Shown: positions 45,515-56,127 of the stretch, in pieces
Numbering within the stretch: the stretch's first letter is position 1
Layout: the number at the start of each line of letters is the position of its first letter
Assembly: GCF_000471905.2 (NCBI RefSeq)
Contig: NW_006499617.1
Location: 2,846,325 to 2,910,324 of the forward strand
Source: Amborella trichopoda
Taxonomy: Eukaryota > Streptophyta > Magnoliopsida > Amborellales > Amborellaceae
DNA: 64,000 bases
Direction: 5' to 3'
Program-made: the position numbers and the translations under genes
Notes under the pieces: model-generated
What the model was told of the DNA's origin: nothing
The model's database searches: none
The model's input: only the letters and a program-made list of their open reading frames with translations

Positions 45515-47300
45515 GTGATGGTTATTGAGGAGCCCAATGACGATCAAGAAGACCGTATGAATCGATTCGAGGATATGATGCATAGGATGATGAAGAAGAT
45601 CAAACTGATGGAAAGTACTCGGCTCCTTGGGAACTCATCTCACCAAGGGGCCAATTTTTCTCATCCAGCCGATCCTGTTTTGAGGCAGCCACCTCCTTCG
45701 CATGATCATTCCTCCCCACATCAAATCTCACAAGATGACATCGATTCCATGGGTCCATCCATAGCTTACGGGCCAGACAGATCCTAGGAGTGCAAGATAC
45801 AACCCTGTATCGGAAGCCCTATCCTTCCTACATTGATCCGCTCTCGTTTCCCCCTAATTACCAAAAGGGGGGACTCTCGCTCTTCAACGGCCCGAGTTCC
45901 CCTCACAAGCATATTGCCCATTTTTATTCAGCTTATCAAGAGACAACTGCTGATGGGATGCTTCTTCTCTGTCACTTTGTTGAAACTCTTGACGGGCCGA
46001 CATTTATGTGGTATGCCCGACTCCCTCCGAACTCAGTGGAAACTTAGGAAGAAATGGAGCACTTGTTCTACAAGCGATTCTATGAAGTCGAAAGAAAAGT
46101 TCAAGCTATTGAGCTTCTCACATTGACCCAAGACCTAGATGAGCCGGTTGATCAATTCATTGCAAGATGGAGAAATTTGGCTATGCACCAAGCTACCCCC
46201 ATGACTGAGATTGATGCTGTCCAAACATGTGTGCGCAACATGCGGCCGGAGATCTCTTTACATGTCGAGGCTTCAAACCCTATTTTTATATCAGATCTGA
46301 TCTCTAAAGAAGTTCATATAGAGAGCCTTTTCAAGCATCATGGCAAGCCCCAGATGAGGTCATCAAGAGAGGGAAATAGCGAAAACTTTGGTAAGGTTCG
46401 CCCCAATTCCCGAGGCAATCAGCAAAGAGGGATGATCTGTGTCGCTGTCACCGTATCAGATCCTAAGAAGGCCTCTCCCCAAACCCTAGATTTCTCCAAA
46501 GGGGTGAACCATGCCAATGCTAAGAGCACACCTTAGGCAAGCCAACAAAAACCCCAGTTCTACAATAAGGTGCCTCCACCTCCGAACCTTTATGGAAAGG
46601 ACTATTAGGCAGAGAAGAGAAGCAAAGTCTATAACTTTGATAAGGAGTGGGTCTCGACCTTACTCCGAATGTGTTAAAGAAACAAATGATCGCCTTGCCT
46701 GAGATGAAAAAACTAGAAGATGCTGATTTTGTCACCCACAAGAATTATTGTGCCTACTACAGAATGTTAGGGCACCCTGTTCAGGACTGCTTCAGTCTCA
46801 AAGATCACATTGAGGCCTTAATCCAAAAGGGATAAATACAGCTCAATAGTCTTAAAAAAGCATTCGTGGCTGCTGAAGCATCTGACATGGTTACAATAGA
46901 AGAAGAAGACAAGAAAGAGTATCATATTAATGAACAACCCTCAGACCTTCTTCAGGCGATGTTCTGCATGATGCTTCAAGTAAGGGTCATTGCACCAAAG
47001 CCATCGAAACAACCCAAGCACCTCGCTCAAGGAACCAAGAACCTTTGGTGCCCATATCACTACATACGAGGTCATGACTTAGAAGGGTTCTTCACCTTCC
47101 AAGCCATAAGGACAGAGAAAGTGCAAGGAGGACACTTCACCAGCCCTATCTTGGATGATCATGATCGAATAGCCAGACTGCCAACACAAGAGGTCACTAG
47201 AACACAGACCTCCTGTGAGAATGCATTGCCTGAGTCTTCTGATTCTGACAAACGTTCAACTTCCCAACCATGGCAAGTCTATCGAGGATGAAACAGATTC
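45515..47300 (+). pseudogene. gag of element E (frameshifted)
   Basis: Tat-type gag in three successive frames. The N-terminus starts near 45515 (MNRFEDMMHRMMKKI). The core from 45790 reads PYPSYIDPLSFPPNYQKGGL, FNGPSSPHKHIAHF, FVETLDGPTFMWYARLPPNS, EEMEHLFYKRFYEVERKVQ, LTQDLDEPVDQFIARWRNLA. The C-terminus from 46647 carries a knuckle-like NYCAYYRMLGHPVQDCFSLK, then a second, degenerate one, LWCPYHYIRGHDLEGFF. Breaks: frame change near 45788, TAG at 46045, frame change between 46536 and 46647, TAA at 46833. The same proteins are encoded by H in the same order. Confidence 0.85.
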
Positions 47301-48020
47301 AAGTCCATAAGAAGGGAAGCAGTTCACCAAGCAAAGCCAGCTCTCAAGCCATGTGAATCTGGTCAGCATGCTCCCGTTCACAAAAACGGTAAAAGGAGAC
47401 GAGCACCAAGGGTCACCCACCAAAAGAGGAAAGTCCCTCAACCCCATACCGAGGTGGAATTCCTCGCGCCCCTTCCTCCGTTGCCGACCCTGCGGGATTT
47501 CTTCCCCGAGTCAGTTGCTTTCATTGACCAAGACCCACAGTCCAGTCAAGAGGGTATTTCTGAGCCTTCCTCTGCTCAAGTTCCCAACACGTCTGATAAG
47601 GGTGACAACATTAAAATCAACCCCCAACAATCCAATCAGGGTGAAGACATAAAAGATTCCCTACGCATATCCAACTCTGGTGATGATGCTAAAAGCTACC
47701 CGGATCGGTCCAATCTAAGTGATGACCTTAAAAGCTCTCCCCCATCTTTTGTTTCTGACTCTTCTAACCCTTCTTCATCTTCTACTAACACTTCTTTTAC
47801 AGGTACAACTCTCGAATGCCCAGTCTTTGAGGCTTTTGATAAAGAGCTGAAAAGTTACAACATTAGAAGGCGGCATAAAAAACAGCTAAAGAAGATGGTA
47901 GCCCAAGTAGCTAGGTTCCTGATAGTCGCTGACACCATGGCGTCTAAAGCAAATACAAAGTCTCCTCCCACTACTGAAGAGCTCATCAAGTAAACAGGAA
48001 TCCCAAGACCAAGAGAGCCT
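47301..48020 (+). pseudogene. gag-pol linker of element E with a 13-residue repeat
   Basis: Frame continues from gag (one TGA at 47289) to 47993. It begins with LAPLPPLPTLRDFFPES and then holds four perfect-length 39-bp repeats (47601-47756) encoding GDNIKINPQQSNQ-type units. After a Ser-rich spacer comes a conserved basic segment (FEAFDKELKSYNIRRRHKKQ, LKKMVAQVARFL, 47824-47940). H has the same order and wording. No known domain is recognised and no D-S/T-G protease motif occurs here. Confidence 0.6.
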
Positions 48021-48889
48021 AATGGCCTCCTGAGCCTAACCTCGACCAACAACTGAAATAGTCAAGCGGTCAGAGCTTCCATTCTCACAAAGCATGCCAC
48101 ATGGTGCAGATCTCTGAAGCAGTGACCAACACTAACTTAATCAGTCTAAGGTCAGACAAGAGGTTACAGCCGCTCATGCAGAAACTGAGACTCTTGAAGT
48201 ACTCTGGTCTGCCACTCATCCCATACCCTAACACCGATCAATCCACCACTCCTTAGGAACTCGAGACCACCATTAGTTCCATACACCAAGCCATCTCTAA
48301 ACCCTCAACCTCCATTAATCTCTATTCTACCAACATCTACTCTTATTACCAAATCTAACCCTTCCACACTCGACTCCGCAGCATGACCTGGTCAGTCAGC
48401 ACAAAATCTAGTGGTGCAACCTTTACCTAACCAATCCTCATAACCTCTCCAATCTGTACCAGATGCATAGCAAAGTCAGTCGGTATCCCAAAACAAACCT
48501 CCACCACTTAAGCCTAACCTACAACATTCCATGCGGTAGATCAAGAACATAAAAATGGTGATCACGAGGACGAATATGATGTAGTGGTTGTCTCCATGAT
48601 CACTGAATCACAAAGCCCACATCTCACGCTCTATGAGCCCTGCTCTTCCCAATTGACACAAGAGCTTCAAAATTCTCTCTCTCAACCTTATACACTCCCT
48701 CTCCTTGAAGCTGACCCTTCCTCAGGCAAGAGAGAAGCTGACACGGTTATCATGTTTAGCACCGTCAAAACCTCAATTGAGGAGGAGATGTCAGGAACAT
48801 GTGCACTTCAGTGATCACCATCCAATGATGAGGTAGAAGTTCAGGGATCCCTTGAAGTGTGGGAAGAAGACCGACAGGCAACAACCGAT
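48021..48889 (+). other. Degenerate stretch between linker and RT of element E
   Basis: Read mostly through stops. Only a 76-codon frame at 48584-48814 is open. A protease would be expected in this interval, but I find no D(S/T)G motif or the LGxDWL-type C-terminal signature in any plus frame. H lacks about 500 bp relative to this interval. Confidence 0.35.
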
Positions 48890-49860
48890 GATTTGGAGGA
48901 GATAAACTTAGGAGATGAGACCGAGCTAATGACGACTTTCATTTTGGCCAACATGTCATCGGATGAAAAAGAAAACTACATCACCTTTTTGTAAACAAAC
49001 CGAGATGTCTTCGCCTGACACTATCATGAGACGCTCGGTCTTGGTCGACAAGTCGTGGTACATCGGCTTGGTATTGACCCATCCTTAGAGCCTGTAGAGC
49101 AGAAATTGAGAAGGTTCTGGCCGGATCTTAAAATGCAAATCGATGTTGAAGTGAGTAGACTTAGGGAGGTTGGCTTCATCTGAGAAGTGAAGTACCCGAA
49201 ATGGCTTGCCAATGTTGTCCTAGTTAAGAAGAAGAATGGTCAAATCAGGGTCTGCATTGATTTCCATGATCTGAATGTTGCCTATCCAAAGGATGATTTC
49301 CCACTACCATTAATGGAAGCGCTTATTGATTCCACGACCCATTGTCCAATCTTATCCTTCATGGACCGGTATTCAGATACAATCAGATAAGGATGGCACC
49401 AGAGGATGAGGAGGCCACAGCCTTCCTGACTCCAAAAGGGGTTTTCTACTATACAATGATGCCGTTCGGATTGAGGAATGCAGGTGCTACCTATCAACAA
49501 GCCATGACTACCATCTTTACAAATATGCTGCATAAGGAGGTGGAATGTTATGTAGATGACTTTGTGGTGAATAAAAAGAAAAGGATGTCCATATGCATGA
49601 CCTGGAACGAGTGTTCGAGTGAATCCACCTGTACCAGCTCAAAATGAATTCCTTGAAATGTGCCTTCAGGGTGCACTTGCGAAAATTCCTTGGGTTCATT
49701 GTCAGGTATCAAGGATTGGTGATCGAACCTATCAAAATCAAGGCAATCCGAGAAATGCCACCACCATTGACACTTCGAGAACTCTAGTCTCTACTTGGCC
49801 AGCTTGCTTATATTCGAAGATTCATCTCCAATCTCTCAGGCCATTGTAAGTCTTTTACAT
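48890..49860 (+). pseudogene. Reverse transcriptase of element E (broken)
   Basis: Opening TNRDVFA then the Tat-like pre-RT wording (VVVHRLGIDPSLEPVEQKLR), EVKYPKWLANVVLVKKKNGQ, IRVCIDFHDLNVAYPKDDFP, EEATAFLTPKGVFYYTMMPF, GLRNAGATYQQAMTTIF, and the catalytic YVDD at 49549-49560. Stops interrupt near 48991, 49015, 49180 and 49390. A frame change lies near 49360 and another after YVDD. Two active-site aspartates are preserved. Confidence 0.9.
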
Positions 49861-50290
49861 ATCTGTTGAAGAAAGACACTCCTTTCATATGGGATGAGCC
49901 ATGTCAAGCAGCCTTGGATGACAACAAGGAGTATCTGCTAAGCCCGCCCATACTCTCCACTTCAGTACTAGGAAGGCCCCTCATTTTGTACGTGACTGCC
50001 CTTGATGAGTCACTTAGTGCGCTCTTGGCACAAAACAATGAGGAAGGGAAAGAAACTACCCTATATTATCTCATTCGTAGAATGTAGGGAGTTGAAAAGA
50101 ACTACCCGCCATTCGAGAAGATGTGCTTGGCTTCAACTTTGCTATCCAGAAGCTCTACCAGTACTTGCTCAGTCATGAAGTCCAGCTCATCTCAAGAGCT
50201 GATCTGATAAAGTTGCTCATGATGCGTCCTTGCCTATCAGGGCCCCTAGCAAAATAGTCATTAGTACTGATGGAATTCAATATCACATAT
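49861..50290 (+). pseudogene. RNase H domain of element E (broken)
   Basis: FIWDEPCQAALDDNKEYLLS, PPILSTSVLGRPLILYVTAL, DESLSALLAQNNEEGKETTL, YYLIRRM, which is the thumb/RNase H region of Tat elements. The expected catalytic D of YTDAS-type wording is replaced by the AV/AL-type sequence usual for the inactive Tat RNase H. The C-terminal half is disrupted by stops. Confidence 0.75.
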
Positions 50291-50735
50291 GTACCGCAAG
50301 AAGCCATCAAGGTTCAAGCTTTGGCTAATTTCCTAGCAGCGCACCCCCTACCGGTAGAATCTCCCCTGTCGAGTGATCTCCTTGATGAGGAGGTATTTTG
50401 CACTGAGCCAGCTTATGATTGGAAGATGTATTTTGACAGGGCCTTTCAGTTTAAATGAGGTGGTGCTGGCTTGGTGTTTTCAGCCCGTCACGATAGCGTC
50501 ATTCCCTTGTCCTTCTCCCTCGCAAAGACTGGCTCGCACAATGAGGCCGAATATCAAGCCCTCATAATAGGGCTCGAAATCGCACTAGACGTGAAGCCCT
50601 ATCATGACACTGCTAAGACCTTGATGGTGAACCTCTGTGGCCTTTCCTTAGGGCACATCCCAAGAAGGCCGAATTCCTAAGCTGATGCACTTGCCAAGCT
50701 TGATGCCGCTATTCAAATCTCCTCAAAGGAACCCA
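50291..50735 (+). pseudogene. Archaeal-type second RNase H (aRNH) of element E (deleted core)
   Basis: Reads KMYFDRA, a stop, then GGAGLVFSARHDSVIPLSFS and the diagnostic NEAEYQALIIGLEIAL. It ends with GHIPRRPNS, a stop, ADALAKLDAA, the aRNH tail. A second RNase H of this type is specific to the Tat lineage. The middle is shorter than usual, so an internal deletion is likely. Confidence 0.8.
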
Positions 50736-52222
50736 CGCCTATATGGGTAGCAGAGTGGAGGCACATCGAGCTGGTTAAAGAGTTAGATGGGGATGATGAA
50801 ATGATACTTTTCCCAGAATGCCCTCCTTGCCCGTTCGGGGCACTCCTCACTACCAAGGATGCTCTTAAAGCAGAAAGAGAGGCGTAGAAAGTCCAAGGTT
50901 ATAAGTCCGAGAAACAAGAGGGGGAGATCTTTGATCCAATATGTGCCGAGATCAAGCAGGTTGAGGATTGGAGGCAACCCATAATCAACATTATTAAACA
51001 CGGTCGGCTACTAGACGATCGCATATAGCGCAAAAATATATGAATAATGTCCACCAAATACACTCTTCTTCATGGGGTTGCTCTCTTCCAATGATCCTTC
51101 GATGGCATCCTCCTCCGATGCGTCGACACAAAAGGGGTGTAGCAAGTACTAGAAGAAGTACATGCCGAGATTTGTGGCTTTCATTTGTTCGGTCCTAAGA
51201 TCTACGAACAAACACGTAGGTTGAGGTATTACTGGCCATAGATGGTCGTAGATTCGTTGACCTATGTCAAGAGTTGCCAAGTGTGTCAGATACATTCGAA
51301 CCTCATTCACCCGCCACCACAGCCTCTGCATCCTAAGGTGATGTCATGGCCCTTCTCACAAATGGGGTATGGACATTGTCAGACCCATTGATCCTCCCTC
51401 AGCATTGGGTCATACCTTCATCTTAACTACTACTACTTATTTCTCCAAATGAGCAGAAGTGATTCCCCTCAGACATGTCTTCGGGGAATCAGTGGCCAAC
51501 TTCGTGCGATATCACATCATTTACCGATTTGGTGTGCCTGACCGGATCACATCAGAAAATGGTCCCCTATTCAGAAGCCAGCACATCGACCGCTTGGCTA
51601 ACCAGTTTGGCTTTGAGTGGAAGTACTCTCTTATGTAACACCCTCGGGCAAATGGTTTGGTCGAATCCTTCAACAAGACCCTTTACAGTGTTCTGAGGAA
51701 ATCGTTGTCAAAGACGAGGAAAAATTGGCATGAAAATCTTCTCGAGGTTTTATGGGCTTATCGTACCACCACCCGGAGTGCCACGGACTCTACTCCCTAT
51801 TATTTAGTTTATGAGAGTGAAGTGGTACTACCCCTCAAGATCCAACTTCCTTCGCTTCACGTCGCAGTACATCATGATATGACAGAAGATGAACATGTTA
51901 ATTTGCGCTACCAAGAATTAGATAACTCGATGAGAAGAGATTTCAAGCATAGCAGAACCTTGAACTCCATCAGGGGAAGATGAAAAGGGCTTTTGACAAG
52001 TCAGTCAAGTTCCGTTCATTCACTCGTGGTGACTTTGTCCTGACAGTAAAACGACCTATTGTTCTGCGTGGGCGACACAAGTGAAAGTTTGAACCAAAGT
52101 GGGAAGGCCCTTTCGTAATCAAGAAGGTATTTCCAAATGGAGGTTACATATTGGCCCATCCTGTTGGGGAAGAGGCAATGCCTCCTATCAATGGACGCTA
52201 CTTGAAAAGGTACTACCCATGA
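50736..52222 (+). pseudogene. Integrase of element E (broken)
   Basis: HHCC zinc finger region EVHAEICGFHLFGPKIYEQT and YVKSCQVCQIHSN (51150-51300). The catalytic core is readable only across frame changes: DRITSENGP-type wording near 51540, then NGLVESFNKTLYSVLRKSLS, NWHENLLEVLWAYRTTTRSA, TDSTPYYLVYESEVVLPLKI. The C-terminal tail reads FVLTVKRPIVLRGRHK, FEPKWEGPFVIKKVFPNGGY and NGRYLKRYYP just before the stop near 52222. Stops are frequent. Confidence 0.88.
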
Positions 52223-53100
52223 CTTACAGTCAGTCTCAGAGGCACGACCTTAAACACGTCCTCAGGTCTTGGTGTATGACCTTAAAACACATTAATCACT
52301 ATGGTCCCGGAATCCAAACTTGAACATCACCTTTCAACCTAGGTTACCATACACCCCTCACCACATGCTGTCGTGCACAAGCTGTCATGCACATGCCATC
52401 GAGCAGATTTTTCCACGTAGCCTGCCATGCGCACCTCGATTCCTGGGCCACCGAGCATGGCCCCCTTTGACTGTTGTGTGAGTCTGGTTTCCACAGACTG
52501 CCACCGAGAGCAACTCTTGTACCGCTGAGTGCAACCTTTCTACCACTGCACCCATGCCTTTTGCATGCACCTCCACGCATGCCTTCATTAGTCGGCCCGT
52601 CTGTGCGCGCATTGAAAAGTCTTCTTCACCTCCAAGGCTCGACCCTCATCACATTTCCATCTCCATGGAGTCATACTCATGCCTCTTATCACATGAGTTG
52701 GCCCATTTTAATTACCAGGGAGTCGTACTCACCCCCTAAATCCCTAGTGTCTGATCTCCGGGAGACTGCATCATCCATCTACTGCGATTGAGTGTTTACC
52801 AATTCACGGTAATGCAAAAGAGAACACTCCAAAGGGGGTAACTGTGAGCTCTATAGCTGCTGCGCAGTCGTTTCTTCGTACAAGGCCTTTGCCCTCCATC
52901 CCTCCAGCTCATTGGCAATGCTGACAAAGTAAGGAACGACTTCGGGTGCATTCCCTAAAGCGATCCCTCCAGCTCATTGGCTGTCAAAGTAAGGTAGGAC
53001 TTTGGGCGCATCACTGTTCCAAGCTTTTTGAGACAGCTCCTTCAACTTCTAGAGGCCCGTTCGAAGCATCTCAAAAATAACGCATGATAGCCCACAAAAA
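52223..53100. other. Spacer between integrase and the antisense PMD pseudogene
   Basis: 52330-52600 is rich in TGCC and TGCAC phrases without a gene. 52840-53030 has a 65-bp direct repeat (ATCCCTCCAGCTCATTGGC at 52898 and 52963). No LTR start was found here. Confidence 0.5.
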
Positions 53101-56100
53101 GTGGGCCTGGGCAGTATAGTAGGAGCGACCACAGCGGAAGGATCCCCAGTTGCAGCCATGGCCTCAACCTCCATAGATTCAAGGGCAACCTTAGGCTACC
53201 CTGGTACCCCAGAAACTACTCCCTTGCTCACCTGCCGCGACCACTTCGGGCTTGACTCTCCCATGCTTAGGTGTTGTAACTTCACCCTTTGAAAGCTCCG
53301 CAGCCTCAACCGGGGCAAGGCTAACCTCCTTGCTAGGAGCTACTACCTCAGTGTCAGGCTGCACCACGGTAGCCTCCTCTCCAAGGGTGGAAACTTCCCC
53401 CTATGTCCCTTCCTCTTGAACTGCCGTCTCCACCTTGGCATGTTCGACACCTTCCCCCTCTCGTTCTTCACCCTTGTCTTCTGGGGGAGCCACGTCAACT
53501 ACAGGCTCCTCCATAGGTCCTGCATCTTCGACAGCCAGAGGTACCTCCTCTGGGCCCTCCAAACCTGATCCCTGAGGGTGCCCTACCTATGAATTCCCCA
53601 CAGCTCATCACTTGAGGCAGCAACCTCCTACTGTTAGGGTGGTCCCTCTTCAGTCCCTCGGGCTCCAACCTCTCCTATGACCACAAGATCAACCGAAGTT
53701 TCCCTTTCCTCGATAGGCACAACAACCTCTGGAGCTCTAGAGGCCCTCTCCGCCTCATCAAGGGCAGCCTCATCAGCCTCGTTCACCTCCATCGGCTCCC
53801 CTTCAACCACGGATGTCACTTCCTGGTCCGAAGCAATTTCGAACGGGGCAGTGTGGTCCGAGGCATTGGCCTGAGCCTCCGAAGGACCAGAAGAAGGTTC
53901 AAGTGAATGAGAAGGTGAATCCTCAAGAGGAGAAGGTGATGCAGAAATAGCAGGAGACACGAAGTCCTCTGAAGAAGCCGAGGGTGAGGAGCCGTCTTCT
54001 TGCTCGTGGACCAATCCGACCCGACGCCCTTGGTGTTTCAAGGCCTTCATTGCCTTATTGGCCGAAACACCAGGAGCCGCTTGGGCAGCTCGCTTCCTCT
54101 TCTTCCCCTTTGCTTGAGAGGGAGCGGCAGTTTCAGGAGCACCCTTTCAAGAAGAACCGACGATGAGTTTGCTATGAGGGCCACTCTCTATCAACTCATT
54201 CAAATCTTGAACCAGGCGCCCTTCATACCCTGCAACCTTACGGCCCTCTTTCCATTTGAAAATGGTAAAGAGATTGTCAAAAATGCCCTTTGTTTTCTTC
54301 TCCATGTTGACAAACCGGTGCAGAGACCTGTCCATGACGATTTGGCGAGGCCGCCCAATGGTGCGCCAGTCCCAAGAAAAGCCCAGGGTGAATACCTCCC
54401 CTAGAGGAGGAGTCCTTGCCATCTTCCTCTACCTCATCTCCCTGTTCCAGAGAGAATTCTCCCCTTTCCAGGGGTGGCCGGCATCTTAGTTACCCTTACT
54501 GATTATTCAGCACCATACTTCATGAGATTCAGTCGCTCGCACTCTTCTTTCAAAATAGAGCAGCATATAATTATTAGCCTCTGTGAACTCCAAGCACATG
54601 GCCCAAGCTGTGCGAATGTGCCTCTGGTGCCAAGTCTCCCAGTGGGTTCTCAACTGGTCTTCCTTCCAACGATATGCCTTACTATGCCGCTTCTGAAATA
54701 AAACGGAAAATAGGAAGGCTTGATCGAGCACGTGCTGTCGAGCAAATCTATGAGGGAAATACCCCTCGAGCTTCGCACTATGAACAGTATGGTAGGGAAG
54801 AACCCTGCCCCAGACGCTCAGCATATACATCAGCTCCGTATGAGTAGTAGGAGCACCATCTAGACTCTTTCCCAGCTCGTCAACAAAGGCATGGTCTGTA
54901 AGATTCCCTATTGGGAAGGTAGGCCTCCTCATATGGAGCTGGTCATTGCAAAACAAACTGCACACATGGTCGAGAGTATGGAAGATTGCTTTCTGCCGCC
55001 CAACAATCCTCAGTAGATATTAGCATCGTTTCCTCCAATTCTTTGATTCCGAGGTAGGTGCCCGAGAAATAAGCTCCTAGACAGCCATATACATAATGAA
55101 TGGGGAAAGGAATCTTGAAGTCCCCTTGGAAGGCTTCGTCATCCACTATGTCATTCCCCCCTTCATCGCCTTGATAAAATTTTCCCCCAAACACAGCTCT
55201 TAGGCCATAGTGGATACTACAAAGGACCGATTGTGCAAGGGCATATTTTCACCAGCTCGCCATGTCACATGCCACATAGAAAGTGCCTGGACGGATAATG
55301 TTTGCTCCATCAGGGAGAGCAAACTTGCACAAGAAAAGCACCAGATAAGTGGCCAAGAAGATGTGCTCATTCTCCTTCTGCCGCTCAAAAACTGGTGGGG
55401 CCCCCTTCTCCCCTTTCCTTGGTGATGGACCGGCTTCATCATCACATTCCCCATATAAAAAGGCCACCCACTTGGTAAAGGAGATGCGTCCCTTCTTGTT
55501 CTTAGACCAGAGCAGCTGGTAAATTCCTAACAGCTCCTGAAGCCTAGCCGGTGAAGCTTCATTTCCTACTTTCTCCCCTCCAAAAATGACCGAGTTCGAA
55601 GGCACAAGCTCATCATACATATTACCGATGAGCAGCAGCCCACCAAAGAAATACATATCTAGCAAAGATATCCCTACCTCCCCACGACCGAGCAACCATA
55701 TATTGCTAAAAGCACCTTGACCGTGTTCGAACAATGGTCATAATTACCCACTAAGCACTGAATGATGGCCAGTAGGGAAGCACGCTTCAGAATGTCCCTG
55801 TACCGGTTGAGCACTCTTATGGTCCATGAGGAGTAACTCTTCAAATATTGGTACTCCCCTTGCACTGGCAGGCCAGCAAAAGACCATTTCATGCCTGGGG
55901 TTTTCACCATCCTCTTTCCTTAAGTTATCAAGTCCCCATTTGAGGGTATGTTTCGGTGCAGGCAATGCAGGAGGCATACCCCTTCCTTTACACTCACATT
56001 ACCGTCATTATCTTCCGTCATCACCAACCGGATAGGTACACTAACAAAGGTGATGCTCAAAGGCCACCTGGGTTTACATAAAGCCTTGGTGATTCAGATG

Positions 56101-56127
56101 GGCTCACCTCTCACCAAGCTCTCTATT
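53100..56127 (-). pseudogene. Plant mobile domain (PMD) protein pseudogene, antisense within element E
   Basis: Minus-strand frames, joined over frameshifts, read as a plant mobile domain protein of the type often carried by plant TEs: VLNRYRDILKRASLLAIIQC; GEVGISLLDMYFFGGLLLIG; MYDELVPSNSVIFGG; HIFLATYLVLFLCKFALPDG; RPGTFYVACDMASW; ALAQSVLCSIHYGLRAVFGG; FPIHYVYGCLGAYF; EGYFPHRFARQHVLDQAF. The C-terminus (53100-54050) is Ser/Glu-rich. Damage seen: two frame changes near 55734-55910, a TGA in the MASW-stop-KYAL context near 55247, a frame change near 54950, and further stops. Its N-terminal end is cut by the start of LTR D at 56128. PMD proteins are plant-specific; MAIN/MAIL1 act in silencing and genome stability, but the TE versions have no assigned role. 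Confidence 0.82.
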
